Source: Pseudarthrobacter chlorophenolicus A6 | Lineage (GTDB): Bacteria; Actinomycetota; Actinomycetes; Actinomycetales; Micrococcaceae | DNA: 64,000 nucleotides | Assembly (NCBI RefSeq): GCF_000022025.1 | Contig: NC_011886.1 | Location: 62,001 to 126,000 of the forward strand | Direction: 5' to 3' | Shown: one piece after another, positions 51,760-60,091 of the stretch | How positions within the stretch are numbered: position 1 is the stretch's first letter | How the letters are laid out: the number at the start of each line of letters is the position of its first letter | Made by a program: the position numbers and the translations under genes | Notes under the pieces: model-generated | What the model saw: the letters and a program-made list of their open reading frames with translations, nothing else | Told to the model about the DNA's origin: nothing | Database searches by the model: none

Positions 51760-52179
51760 CTACGGCTGCTGGTTGATGCGGACAGTGTTTCCGGCGGGGT
51801 CGCGGAAGGCGCAGTCCCGGATGCCGTAGGGCTGGTCGATGGGCTCCTGGACAACGTCGGCCCCGCTCGCCTCCACCTTGGCGAACGCGGCGTCCACGTC
51901 GGGGGAGGAGAGGACGATGGTGGCGTAGGTGCCCTTGGCCATCATTTCGGCGATGGTGCGGCGTTCGTCCTCCGTGATGCCGGGGTCCACAGCCGGCGGG
52001 TGCAGGACGATCGAAACGTCTTTCTGGCCAGCGGGTCCTACGGTGATCCAGCGCATGGTGCCGCGGCCCACGTCGTTGCGGATTTCGAAGCCGAGCGCAT
52101 CGCGGTAGAAGGCCAGGGAGGCGTCCGGATCGGTAGCGGGAAGGAAGGTTGAGGAAATGTTGATGTCCATGCCAGTCAT
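51760..52179 (-). CDS. VOC-family (glyoxalase/bleomycin-resistance fold) protein, 139 aa
   Basis: Vicinal oxygen chelate fold with FLPATDPDASLAFYRDALGF at the start and PYGIRDCAFRDPAGNTVRI at the end. Members include glyoxalases and antibiotic-binding proteins; the metal residues are not all obvious here. The start ATG overlaps the stop of the AraC gene as ATGA, so it is co-expressed with that regulator. This AraC-VOC pair is common in actinobacteria, without known function. Confidence 0.87.
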   Translation of the reverse strand: MTGMDINISSTFLPATDPDASLAFYRDALGFEIRNDVGRGTMRWITVGPAGQKDVSIVLHPPAVDPGITEDERRTIAEMMAKGTYATIVLSSPDVDAAFAKVEASGADVVQEPIDQPYGIRDCAFRDPAGNTVRINQQP

Positions 52180-52622
52180 GCTAGTAACGCCTCCCCTGCG
52201 GGTGCTTCTCGATTCCTGACCGGTCTGGTGACCTGCTTCTCCACGCACGCGGGGATGCCCGCCGTGGGGTGTTCCGCTTCCTGTTTGTATGCGCTGGGCG
52301 GCATCCCCACCAGATCGCTGAATCGGGTGCTGAAGGTGCCCAGCGAGGAGCAGCCGACGGCGAAACACACCTCGGTGACGCTCAGGTCGCCTTTGCGCAG
52401 CAGCGCCATGGCGCGTTCGATGCGCCGGGTCATCAGGTAGCTGTAGGGCGACTCCCCGTAGGCGAGTTTGAAGCGGCGGCTGAAGTGCCCGGCGGACATG
52501 GGGACGTCCCTGGCGAGCGATTCGACGTCCAGCGGCTGGGCGTATTCCCGGTCCATCCGGTCCTTGACGCGCCTTAGCTGGATGAGTTCGCGCAGATACG
52601 GATCGGCGGGCGTGGAGGTCAC
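52176..52622 (-). CDS. Short AraC-family transcriptional regulator, 148 aa
   Basis: Only the two helix-turn-helix DNA-binding domain is present (about residues 15-115: LARDVPMSAGHFSRRFKLAY, SVTEVCFAVGCSSLGTFSTR). There is no N-terminal sensor, so it may act constitutively or with a partner. GTG start. Its stop overlaps the start of the VOC gene, which it probably controls. Confidence 0.85.
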   Translation of the reverse strand: MTSTPADPYLRELIQLRRVKDRMDREYAQPLDVESLARDVPMSAGHFSRRFKLAYGESPYSYLMTRRIERAMALLRKGDLSVTEVCFAVGCSSLGTFSTRFSDLVGMPPSAYKQEAEHPTAGIPACVEKQVTRPVRNREAPAGEALLA

Positions 52623-52841
52623 TCTCAGATGGTGCTACGCAGCGGGGATGATGTCCATAGCCGGGCGCCCGCTGCGGTGGCAAAATGGCGCTCCGGGGCG
52701 GGGTATGATTATCCCGCCGGCCAGCATGAGGTCCTCGCCCGAACAGGGCTTGAGGAATCCAGCAGCAGGCAAAACCAACCCCCGTTTTACCCCTCCTAAG
52801 CCCTGCCTGGATTCTGCGCGGGGAACCCTTGAAAGGACGCC

Positions 52842-53234
52842 ATGGAATTGCTGTGGGAAATTGCCGGCTGGGCGGGCGCTGTGGCGATTCTCAGTGCTTA
52901 CCTCTCCGTTTCCATGGGCTGGCTGAAGGCCGGCAAGGGCTTCCAGACGGCAAACCTTTTCGGATCCGTGGCTTTCATCATCAACGGCACCCTGCACGGC
53001 GCATGGCCTTCCGTGGTCACCAACGTGGCGTGGTTCCTGATCTCGGCCGTTGCGCTGGTCCGGATGCGTGAGGTGGACGCGCCGGTTCAGCCCACTGAGG
53101 CGCACGTGCAGTATCCCGGCGTTCCCGATTCCACCGGCCAGATGGCCGTCGTTGAGGCTGTTGAGGCCCTCACCGGGTCGCTGCCCGTGGTGGGTTCCGT
53201 TCCCACGGCGGCGGACACGCGGCTCGCAGCCTAG
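52842..53234 (+). CDS. Small integral membrane protein, CBU_0592-like, 130 aa
   Basis: Three hydrophobic helices in the first 80 residues (WEIAGWAGAVAILSAYLSVS, GSVAFIINGTLHGAW, VAWFLISAVALV) followed by an acidic tail. The pattern fits the CBU_0592 family, whose function is unknown. ATG with AAAGGA upstream. Confidence 0.75.
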   Translation: MELLWEIAGWAGAVAILSAYLSVSMGWLKAGKGFQTANLFGSVAFIINGTLHGAWPSVVTNVAWFLISAVALVRMREVDAPVQPTEAHVQYPGVPDSTGQMAVVEAVEALTGSLPVVGSVPTAADTRLAA

Positions 53235-53367
53235 CCCCTGCCGGCCGCGGGGGACCGGCCGGGCCGTGGGTTGCCCTGCTTCCCCCGAGCGCTGATCATT
53301 TGAGCGCCAGCGCCGGACTGCGTGCCCATCCTGCGGACTTTACGTGAAATATTTGGCGGCGCCTTAT

Positions 53368-53379
53368 TGGAGCGCTCCA
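53368..53379. promoter_or_regulatory. Operator TGGAGCGCTCCA, site 1
   Basis: Perfect 12-bp palindrome 38 bp before the Gfo/Idh gene. Identical sites lie at 54508 and 58796. It is the probable target of the LacI regulator at 57705. Confidence 0.85.
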
Positions 53380-53417
53380 TAATGAATGCATTCTGCAGGA
53401 GTTTTGGAGGGCATAAA

Positions 53418-54458
53418 GTGAGTGATCTACGTATTGGCGTCGTCGGCTACGGGACGGGCGGCAGGAATTTCCATACCCCGTTCATCGAGGCCGCACAGGG
53501 CATCACCCTCGCAGGTGTGGTGACCCGCTCGACGGAGCGCACCGCTGAGGTGGCGGCGGACTGGCCGGGTGTGCCGGTGTTCGGGTCGCTGGATGACATG
53601 GTCGCCGCCGGCGTTGACGCGGTCACCATCACCACGCCGCCGGGCACCCATCCGGAGCTGGCGTTCCAAGCCATCGCGGCAGGCCTGCACGTCATGGTGG
53701 ACAAGCCGTTCGCGCCGTCGGCCGCCGAGGGCCGCGAGCTTGCCGCTGCCGCGGACAGGGCTGGCGTAGTGCTCAGCGCCTACCACAACCGGCGCTGGGA
53801 TGCGGATGCCCGGACGCTTGCCGGAGTGCTTTCGGAAGGCCGATTGGGCAAGCTCTGGCGGGTCTACTCCAGGATGGACCAGCACAACCCCGGCTCCCTC
53901 ACGGCCGGAGCCGCGGACGGATTGCTGCTTGATCTCGGCAGCCACCTGGTGGACCAGTTGATCTGGCTTCTAGGCCCTGTGCGGTCTGTCAATGCACACG
54001 TGGACTGGGTGGAGACGGATTCCGGCTGCACAGATGCCGGCTTCACTCTCGACCTGGTCCATACCAGCGGCGCACGGTCCTACGCGGAGGCCAGCAAGGC
54101 CAATCATGCGGAGGCGAGGGAATTGCGTGCCTACGGCAGCAAGGGAAGCTACCTGTCCCTCGCCTCGGATGTCCAGGCGGCCGCCGTCCTGTCCGGACTG
54201 CGACCCGCGGCCAAGCCGGAGGATTGGGGGTACGAAGACCGTGGCCATTGGCCCATCCTTTCCACCGCTTCAGGGCGGCAGCGCATCCCCTCATTGCAGG
54301 GCCGCTGGCAGGACCTGTACGGCGCCTTCGCGAAAGCCATCCGCGACGGCGGCCCGGCGCCGGTGCCTGCCGGGGAGGCCATCCGGACGCTGCAGGTCCT
54401 TGACGCGGCCCGGGAGAGCGCGCTGGCCGGAAGTACCGTCGAGGTCGGGGTCCCCTAA
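53418..54458 (+). CDS. Gfo/Idh/MocA-family oxidoreductase, 346 aa
   Basis: Begins at GTG 53418 (MSDLRIGVVGYGTGGRNF) with GGAGG upstream; the ATG further upstream has no ribosome binding site and would overlap the operator. Rossmann motif at residues 7-14, DKPFAPSAAEG (a DKP variant of EKP) near 96 and DLGSHLVDQLIWLLG with the catalytic His near 175. The family oxidises inositols or sugars. Preceded by a TGGAGCGCTCCA operator, so it belongs to the regulon at 53-63.7 kb. Confidence 0.87.
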   Translation: MSDLRIGVVGYGTGGRNFHTPFIEAAQGITLAGVVTRSTERTAEVAADWPGVPVFGSLDDMVAAGVDAVTITTPPGTHPELAFQAIAAGLHVMVDKPFAPSAAEGRELAAAADRAGVVLSAYHNRRWDADARTLAGVLSEGRLGKLWRVYSRMDQHNPGSLTAGAADGLLLDLGSHLVDQLIWLLGPVRSVNAHVDWVETDSGCTDAGFTLDLVHTSGARSYAEASKANHAEARELRAYGSKGSYLSLASDVQAAAVLSGLRPAAKPEDWGYEDRGHWPILSTASGRQRIPSLQGRWQDLYGAFAKAIRDGGPAPVPAGEAIRTLQVLDAARESALAGSTVEVGVP

Positions 54459-54473
54459 CGGACACGACACCTA

Positions 54474-54502
54474 TTGACAGGACAAACTTTTTCTTCTTAT
54501 TC
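54474..54502 (+). promoter_or_regulatory. Promoter of the CUT2 ABC operon
   Basis: TTGACA (54474-54479), 17 nt, TTATTC (54497-54502), with the operator just downstream. The 14-bp ATTGACAGGACAAA is shared exactly with the promoter at 58763. Confidence 0.75.
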
Positions 54503-54507
54503 TTTCA

Positions 54508-54519
54508 TGGAGCGCTCCA
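54508..54519. promoter_or_regulatory. Operator TGGAGCGCTCCA, site 2
   Basis: Perfect palindrome 5 bp after the -10 box of the ABC transporter operon, covering the expected transcription start. Confidence 0.88.
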
Positions 54520-54607
54520 AATGTGGGGCACATCACGCTAACCGGGCCCGGGCATACCCCGCCCATCCCGGCGGGCTTACGCATCAGATGATCGAAGGAG
54601 ATCACCC

Positions 54608-55603
54608 GTGAAGAAGTTTTCCTGGCAACGCGCCGCCGTTGCTGCCGTCGCCATTCCCATGCTGGCCCTCACGGCCTGCTCAAGCAGCGGCGGACGCGCC
54701 CCTGACACCGCCGGAAACGGCTCGGCCGGCGAGGTGGCCGCCACCGAGCGCATGAAGATCGCCCTGATCACGCACGCGCCGTCAGGAGATACCTTTTGGG
54801 ACATCGTGCGCAAGGGCGCAGAGGAGGCTGCGGCCAAGGACAATGTGGAACTGCAGTACCTCAACGATCCGGAGGCCGGCAGGCAATCGCAGTTGATCGA
54901 ACAGGCCATCAACCAGAAGGTGGATGGCATCGCGGTCACGCTGGCCACGCCAGAGGCACTTAAGGACGCCATCAAGAAGGCCACCGACGCGGGAATCCCC
55001 GTGGTCAGCCTGAACGCGGGCGAGAACGTTTCCCAGAAGCTCGGTGCCTTCACGCACTTCGGCTCCAACGACGAGCTGGCCGGCGAGGCCGTGGGCCAGA
55101 AGCTTGCGGACCAGGGCTTCAGCCACCCCATCTGCGTTATCCAGGTCCAGGGCCACGTGGGCCTGGAAAGCCGGTGCGCCGGTGTGAAGGCCAAGGTCCC
55201 CGGCACCGAGGTCCTCTACGTCACGGGGTCGGACATGACGGCCGTGGCTTCCACGTCCACCGCCAAGCTGCAGGCTTCAAAGGATGCTGACGTCATTATC
55301 GGCCTGGGCGCGCCCATCACGCTGACGCTGCTGAAATCCGTTGCGGAATCCGGCAGCAAGGCCAAGGTGGCAAGTTTTGACCTGAACAAGGAATTGGCCG
55401 GCAAGATCGCGGACGGGTCCCTGCTGTTCACTGTGGACCAGCAGCCCTGGCTTCAGGGGTACGGTTCCATCGACGCGCTGTGGCAGTTCAAGCGCGGCGG
55501 CTTCCTGATCGGCGGCGGCCAGCCGGTACTGACCGGTCCCACCATCGTGGACAAAGCCAATGTTGCGTCCGTGCAAAAGTTTGCCGACGCGGGCATCCGC
55601 TAG
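54608..55603 (+). CDS. CUT2-type sugar ABC transporter substrate-binding lipoprotein, 331 aa
   Basis: GTG start after GAAGGAGA. Signal peptide with lipobox LTAC near residue 22. Periplasmic-binding domain of the ribose/xylose/inositol type (ALITHAPSGDTFWDIVRKGA, AINQKVDGIAVTLATPEA, VPVVSLNAGE-like segment). Captures a sugar or inositol outside the membrane for the permease and ATPase that follow. Confidence 0.92.
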   Translation: MKKFSWQRAAVAAVAIPMLALTACSSSGGRAPDTAGNGSAGEVAATERMKIALITHAPSGDTFWDIVRKGAEEAAAKDNVELQYLNDPEAGRQSQLIEQAINQKVDGIAVTLATPEALKDAIKKATDAGIPVVSLNAGENVSQKLGAFTHFGSNDELAGEAVGQKLADQGFSHPICVIQVQGHVGLESRCAGVKAKVPGTEVLYVTGSDMTAVASTSTAKLQASKDADVIIGLGAPITLTLLKSVAESGSKAKVASFDLNKELAGKIADGSLLFTVDQQPWLQGYGSIDALWQFKRGGFLIGGGQPVLTGPTIVDKANVASVQKFADAGIR

Positions 55604-55613
55604 GAGTATTCCC

Positions 55614-56660
55614 ATGACACAGACAGCATTGGCGGCACCTCCGGTCATTGACGAGCGGGTGGGGCGGCGCAATCCGTTCCAGAAACTCCTGGGCCGTCCC
55701 GAGGTGGGTGCCCTGGTGGGCGCCGTAGTCCTTTTCATCTTCTTTTCGTCGGTCTCCGGCACCTTCCTGCAGCCCAATGCCTTCGCCACGGTGCTCTACG
55801 GCGCATCGACCATCGGCATCATGGCCGTGGGCGTATCCCTGCTGATGATCGGCGGCGAATTCGATCTCTCCACCGGCGTCGCCGTCATCAGTTCGGCGCT
55901 GACGGCCTCCCTGTTCAGCTGGTACTTCAGCATGAACATCTGGGTCGGCGTGCTGCTGGCCCTGGCGGTTTCGCTGGGCATCGGCTTCATCAACGGCTGG
56001 ATCCTGGTGAAAACCAAACTGCCCAGCTTCATCGTCACCCTGGCCACATTCCTGATGCTCACCGGCCTCAATCTGGCCCTCACCCGCGCCATCGGCGGCG
56101 GAGTCTCTTCGCCGTCCATTGCGGACATGGACGGCTTCGACTCCGCCCGCGCCATCTTCGCCTCCTCGGTGACCCTGGCCGGCGTCGAAATCAAGGTCAC
56201 CGTTTTCTTCTGGATCGTGCTGGTGGCCGTGGCGTCCTGGGTGCTGCTGCGCACCCGCGTGGGCAACTGGATCTTCGCTGTGGGGGGCGACGCCAACGCG
56301 GCCCGTGCGGTGGGCGTCCCCGTCACCAGGACCAAGATCGGCCTGTTTATGGCGGTCGGCTTCTGCGGCTGGGTGCTGGGTATGCACAACCTGTTCGCCT
56401 TCGACGCCGTCCAGTCCGGTGAGGGCGTGGGCAACGAGTTCCTCTACATCATCGCCGCCGTCATAGGTGGCTGCCTCCTTACAGGAGGCTACGGCTCGGC
56501 GGTGGGCGGAGCGATTGGAGCCTTCATCTTCGGTATGGCCAACAAGGGCATTGTGTACGCGCAATGGAATCCGGACTGGTTCAAGTTCTTCCTGGGCCTG
56601 ATGCTGCTGCTGGCCACCATCGTCAACCTCATCGTCAAACGCCGCGCGGACCTTAGGTAG
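55614..56660 (+). CDS. CUT2-type sugar ABC transporter permease, 348 aa
   Basis: Ten-helix permease of the RbsC/FrcC family, with LLMIGGEFDLSTGVAVISSA (about residue 77), a conserved element of the family, and GGCLLTGGYGSAVGGAIGAF (about 290). ATG 55614 with TAGGAG upstream; 10 nt after the binding-protein gene. Confidence 0.92.
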   Translation: MTQTALAAPPVIDERVGRRNPFQKLLGRPEVGALVGAVVLFIFFSSVSGTFLQPNAFATVLYGASTIGIMAVGVSLLMIGGEFDLSTGVAVISSALTASLFSWYFSMNIWVGVLLALAVSLGIGFINGWILVKTKLPSFIVTLATFLMLTGLNLALTRAIGGGVSSPSIADMDGFDSARAIFASSVTLAGVEIKVTVFFWIVLVAVASWVLLRTRVGNWIFAVGGDANAARAVGVPVTRTKIGLFMAVGFCGWVLGMHNLFAFDAVQSGEGVGNEFLYIIAAVIGGCLLTGGYGSAVGGAIGAFIFGMANKGIVYAQWNPDWFKFFLGLMLLLATIVNLIVKRRADLR

Positions 56661-56669
56661 GAGTGGGAC

Positions 56670-57617
56670 ATGACCGCCGAAACAAACCACAGCTCCGCCC
56701 CGGCCGCCGGCAAACGGGCGCGGATCAGTAACGAAACCCTGCTCCAGGGCGAGACCGACCCGCTCACCGATCGCGCGGTGCACCTGCTCCAGCTCGACGG
56801 CGTGGGCAAGCACTACGGAAACATCATCGCCCTCCGGGACGTCACCATGGCGGTGGACAACGGCCGCGTCACCTGCGTCCTGGGCGATAACGGGGCCGGC
56901 AAGTCAACGCTGATCAAGATCATCGCCGGACTGCACCAGCATGACCAGGGCGTCTTCTCCATCATGGGTGAGGAGCGCAAGCTCAATTCACCCCGCGAGG
57001 CCCTCGATGCCGGCATCGCCGCCGTCTACCAGGACCTCGCCGTGGTCGCCCTCATGCCCATCTGGCGCAACTTCTTTCTCGGCTCAGAACTCACCACCGG
57101 AAGGGGCCCGTTCCGGCGGATGGACGTCGAGAAGATGAAGGAGGTCACCAGGAAGGAACTTGCGGACATGGGCATCGACCTGCGCGACGTCGAGCAGCCC
57201 ATCGGTCAGTTGTCCGGCGGCGAACGCCAATGCGTGGCGATTGCCCGGGCCGTCCACTTCGGCGCCAAGGTGCTGATCCTGGACGAGCCGACGGCTGCCC
57301 TGGGCGTCAAGCAGTCCGGAGTGGTGCTCCGCTACATCCTTCAGGCCCGCGACCGCGGCCTGGGCGTCATCTTCATTACCCACAACCCGCACCACGCTTT
57401 CCCGGTAGGAGACAGGTTCCTCCTTCTCAAGCGCGGGCGCTCCATCGGGTACTACGACAAGAAAGACATCACGCTCGAGGAGCTCACCGCCCAGATGGCC
57501 GGCGGCGCTGAACTGGCCGAGCTCGCCCACGAACTCGAGTCCCTTGGCGGCCACCGCGACACCCTTGAGGAGGTCAAGGCCGAAACGGCCTCCGTTACCG
57601 GCAAGGCTGCCGGCTGA
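56670..57617 (+). CDS. Sugar ABC transporter ATP-binding protein, single-domain (FrcA-like), 315 aa
   Basis: One ABC domain: Walker [13 protein letters not shown] (about 71), signature [14 protein letters not shown] (about 178), Walker [13 protein letters not shown] (about 200) and switch His in [10 protein letters not shown] (about 234). RbsA-type partners usually have two fused ABC domains and about 500 aa; the single-domain form is like FrcA. The N-terminal 35 residues and C-terminal 50 residues are extra. It starts 9 nt after the permease gene. Confidence 0.9.
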   Translation: MTAETNHSSAPAAGKRARISNETLLQGETDPLTDRAVHLLQLDGVGKHYGNIIALRDVTMAVDNGRVTCVLGDNGAGKSTLIKIIAGLHQHDQGVFSIMGEERKLNSPREALDAGIAAVYQDLAVVALMPIWRNFFLGSELTTGRGPFRRMDVEKMKEVTRKELADMGIDLRDVEQPIGQLSGGERQCVAIARAVHFGAKVLILDEPTAALGVKQSGVVLRYILQARDRGLGVIFITHNPHHAFPVGDRFLLLKRGRSIGYYDKKDITLEELTAQMAGGAELAELAHELESLGGHRDTLEEVKAETASVTGKAAG

Positions 57618-57636
57618 ACGGCGCCGTACCTAAAGT

Positions 57637-57665
57637 GCCCGCCGTCGTCGTGGACGACGGCGGGC
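57637..57665. terminator. Hairpin between the ABC operon and lacI
   Basis: A 12-bp perfect stem (GCCCGCCGTCGT / ACGACGGCGGGC) with a 5-nt loop between convergent genes; T runs are lacking. Confidence 0.7.
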
Positions 57666-57704
57666 TGCGGCGCGTGCGGTGACGCCGGGCCCGGAGAAGA
57701 TCGG

Positions 57705-58748
57705 TCAGGACGGCGGAGCCGCCGTTGAACCGCGCGCCATCAGCGACGGCGCCAACAGCAGCTGCCGCCGCGGGGCCGAGGGTTCGGCGATCCGGCCCAG
57801 CAGGGCCCGGGCGGCTTCACTGCCGATCGATGCGTTGTGACTGTCGATGGACGTCAGGTCCAGGTACCGCGATTCCGCCAGGGGGGTGTTGTCATAGCCC
57901 ACCACCGAGACATCCTCCGGAGTCCGCAGCCCGTGTTCCTTCAGTGCGGCGAGGGCGCCGAGCGCCATGGTGTCGTTGGCGGCGAAAACGGCCGTGACGC
58001 CGTCGTGTCCGCTAAACAGCTCCCGCGCGGCCGTGTAGCCGGCCTCCTCGGTGGTGTCCCCGGATTCACCCACCACGAGGGGCTCCAGCCCCGCGGCCCG
58101 GACGGATCGGAGATAGCCGTCGAGGCGGGCCTTAGCGGACCCGCCGGTGCCGCTCAGGTGGGCGATCCGGCGGTGGCCCAGCTGCACCAGGTGTTCCACG
58201 GCGAGGCCCGCGCCCTGCACCTCGTCGCTGGCCACCACGTCGGCAGGCCCGGAGTCGAGCTCGCGTACGCCGGCCACCACGAAAGGTACATCCAGGTTCC
58301 GCAGCGGAGGGGCCGCATGCGGTTCCGCCGCGATGATCAGGCCGTCCACATGCATCGCCAGGAATCCGTCCAGCGGGTTGCGGCCGGACAGCGCCTCAAG
58401 CTGGAGGTCCGCCACCGAGATGTTCCAGCCTGCCGGGTCGAGCACGGAACGGAGACCACGGAGGACTTCCACGAACCACGGGTTGTGGAAGTCGTCGATG
58501 AGCAGGCCGATGCTCTGCGTCCGGTTTGCGGCCAGGGCGCTCGCTGCCCGGCTGGGCCTGTAACCCAGTTCGTCGATGGCGGCCTGCACCGCCTCGCGCC
58601 GCGGGTCACTGACATTCGGCGAACCGCGCAGGACCAGCGACACCAGGGATTTGGACACGCCGGCCCGGTGGGCGACGTCGTAGATCGTTGGCCGGGCGGA
58701 CGCTGAATCCGTTGAAGCTTTCACCGTGCAATCATCCCATTCCATCAC
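57705..58748 (-). CDS. LacI-family transcriptional regulator, 347 aa
   Basis: Helix-turn-helix at about residues 20-45 (TIYDVAHRAGVSKSLVSLVL), hinge to about 70, then the sugar-binding domain ending in DVSVVGYDNTPLAESRYLDL. It sits between the ABC operon and the divergent dehydrogenase operon. All three flanking promoters carry the same TGGAGCGCTCCA palindrome, a typical LacI half-site arrangement, so it is the probable regulator. Start may be ATG 58748 or GTG 58724. Confidence 0.9.
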   Translation of the reverse strand: MMEWDDCTVKASTDSASARPTIYDVAHRAGVSKSLVSLVLRGSPNVSDPRREAVQAAIDELGYRPSRAASALAANRTQSIGLLIDDFHNPWFVEVLRGLRSVLDPAGWNISVADLQLEALSGRNPLDGFLAMHVDGLIIAAEPHAAPPLRNLDVPFVVAGVRELDSGPADVVASDEVQGAGLAVEHLVQLGHRRIAHLSGTGGSAKARLDGYLRSVRAAGLEPLVVGESGDTTEEAGYTAARELFSGHDGVTAVFAANDTMALGALAALKEHGLRTPEDVSVVGYDNTPLAESRYLDLTSIDSHNASIGSEAARALLGRIAEPSAPRRQLLLAPSLMARGSTAAPPS

Positions 58749-58762
58749 GGCTCCATAGGGGA

Positions 58763-58791
58763 TTGACAGGACAAAGTGTGGTCCTTACAGT
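58763..58791 (+). promoter_or_regulatory. Promoter of the dehydrogenase-iolT-like operon
   Basis: TTGACA (58763-58768), 17 nt, TACAGT (58786-58791), followed by the operator. Shares ATTGACAGGACAAA with the ABC operon promoter. Confidence 0.8.
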
Positions 58792-58795
58792 TTTA

Positions 58796-58807
58796 TGGAG
58801 CGCTCCA
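58796..58807. promoter_or_regulatory. Operator TGGAGCGCTCCA, site 3
   Basis: Perfect palindrome 4 bp after the -10 box, 74 bp before the dehydrogenase ATG. Confidence 0.88.
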
Positions 58808-58881
58808 AACAGCGTACAACTTTCCGGCTTCCCCCGGCACCCGAGCGGCACGGCTCGGGCAGGTTTTCAAAGGAGAAACAC

Positions 58882-60078
58882 ATGAGCAAGTCCCTGGGCG
58901 TCGCAGTCATCGGCGCCGGCATGGCGGGCAAGGCACACGCAGCGGCCTATCGCACCGCATCCACTCTCTACTCACCGGACCTGCCGGAGATCCGCCTCGT
59001 CTCCATCGGGGACGTCAACGCAGAATTCGGTTCCGCCGCGGCCAAGCGCTTCGGCTACGACCGGCACGACAGCTCCTGGCAAGCCATTGCCGAGGCGGAC
59101 GACATCGACGTGGTCAGCGTGGTCATCGCCAACAAGCTCCACCGCGAGGTTGTCGAGGGCCTGCTGGCCGCCGGCAAGCACGTCCTCTGCGAGAAGCCGC
59201 TGAGCGACACCATGGAGGACGCCCGGGCCATGGCCGAAGCCGCCCGCAACGCTTCCTCGCTGGGCCGCATCGGATTCACGTTCCGGCGCACGCCGGGCAT
59301 CGCCTACATCCGCGACCTCATCCGGTCCGGCACCCTGGGCAAGGTCCTGCACTTCAGCGGCCGCTACTGGACCGACTACGGATGCAGCCCCGAAGCCCCC
59401 ATGAGCTGGCGCTACAAGGGCGGTGCCGGCAGCGGCGCCCTGGCCGACGTCGGAAGCCACCTTGCCTACGTGGCCGAATTCCTCTGCGGCGACATCCAGT
59501 CCGTAAGCGGCGGCCAGCTGAGCACCGTCATCCCGCAGCGCCCGCTGCCCCTTGGGGCTGTCATGGGGCATGACCACTCCGCCGTCAGCGACATCTTTGA
59601 ACCCGTGGAGAACGACGACGTTGCAGCCTTCTCCGCGGAGTTCACCACCGGCGTGGGCAGCCTCGCCGTGTCCCGCGTGGCCGCCGGCCACGCGAACACC
59701 CTGACGTTCGAGGTGTTCTGCGAAAACGGCGCCGCACTCTTCGACCAGCGCCGCCCGGCCGAGATCGGACTGTTCCTCAACGAAGGTGCATCCGCTCAAA
59801 ACGGCTACCGCCAGGTGGTCCTCGGGCCTGAGCACCCCTACATCGCCGGCGGCCTGGCAATGGACGCGCCCAGTGTGGGCTTCGGCCAGAACGACGCGTT
59901 CGGCTACCAGGCCCGGGCCTTCCTTGAGGAAGTGGCCGGACTGCCGGCAGAGAAGTCGCTGCCGCGCTGCGCCACCTTCGAGGAAGGAGTCCGCAACATG
60001 GAGATTCTGGCCGCCGTCACCGAGTCCGCGCAGCTGGGCGGCCGGAGCGTCGCTATCCCGCAGCCGGCGTTCGCGTAA
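58882..60078 (+). CDS. Gfo/Idh/MocA-family dehydrogenase, 398 aa
   Basis: VAVIGAGMAGKAHAAAY (about 6-22), CEKPLSDTMEDAR (about 100) and GSGALADVGSHLAYVAEFL with the catalytic Asp and His (about 182-190). ATG 58882 follows AAAGGAG. The length and the YWTDYGCSPEAPMSWRYKGG segment fit the large (about 390 aa) subgroup that oxidises glycosides or inositols. First gene of an operon with an IolT-like transporter, an isomerase-like protein and probably the next Gfo/Idh gene. Exact substrate unknown. Confidence 0.87.
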   Translation: MSKSLGVAVIGAGMAGKAHAAAYRTASTLYSPDLPEIRLVSIGDVNAEFGSAAAKRFGYDRHDSSWQAIAEADDIDVVSVVIANKLHREVVEGLLAAGKHVLCEKPLSDTMEDARAMAEAARNASSLGRIGFTFRRTPGIAYIRDLIRSGTLGKVLHFSGRYWTDYGCSPEAPMSWRYKGGAGSGALADVGSHLAYVAEFLCGDIQSVSGGQLSTVIPQRPLPLGAVMGHDHSAVSDIFEPVENDDVAAFSAEFTTGVGSLAVSRVAAGHANTLTFEVFCENGAALFDQRRPAEIGLFLNEGASAQNGYRQVVLGPEHPYIAGGLAMDAPSVGFGQNDAFGYQARAFLEEVAGLPAEKSLPRCATFEEGVRNMEILAAVTESAQLGGRSVAIPQPAFA

Positions 60079-60091
60079 GCGGGGTGACCGG

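Noticed and set aside
59786..60091. In-frame N-terminal extension of the IolT-like transporter
   Set aside because: It is antiphase sequence of the dehydrogenase gene; family alignment begins near the ATG at 60092.
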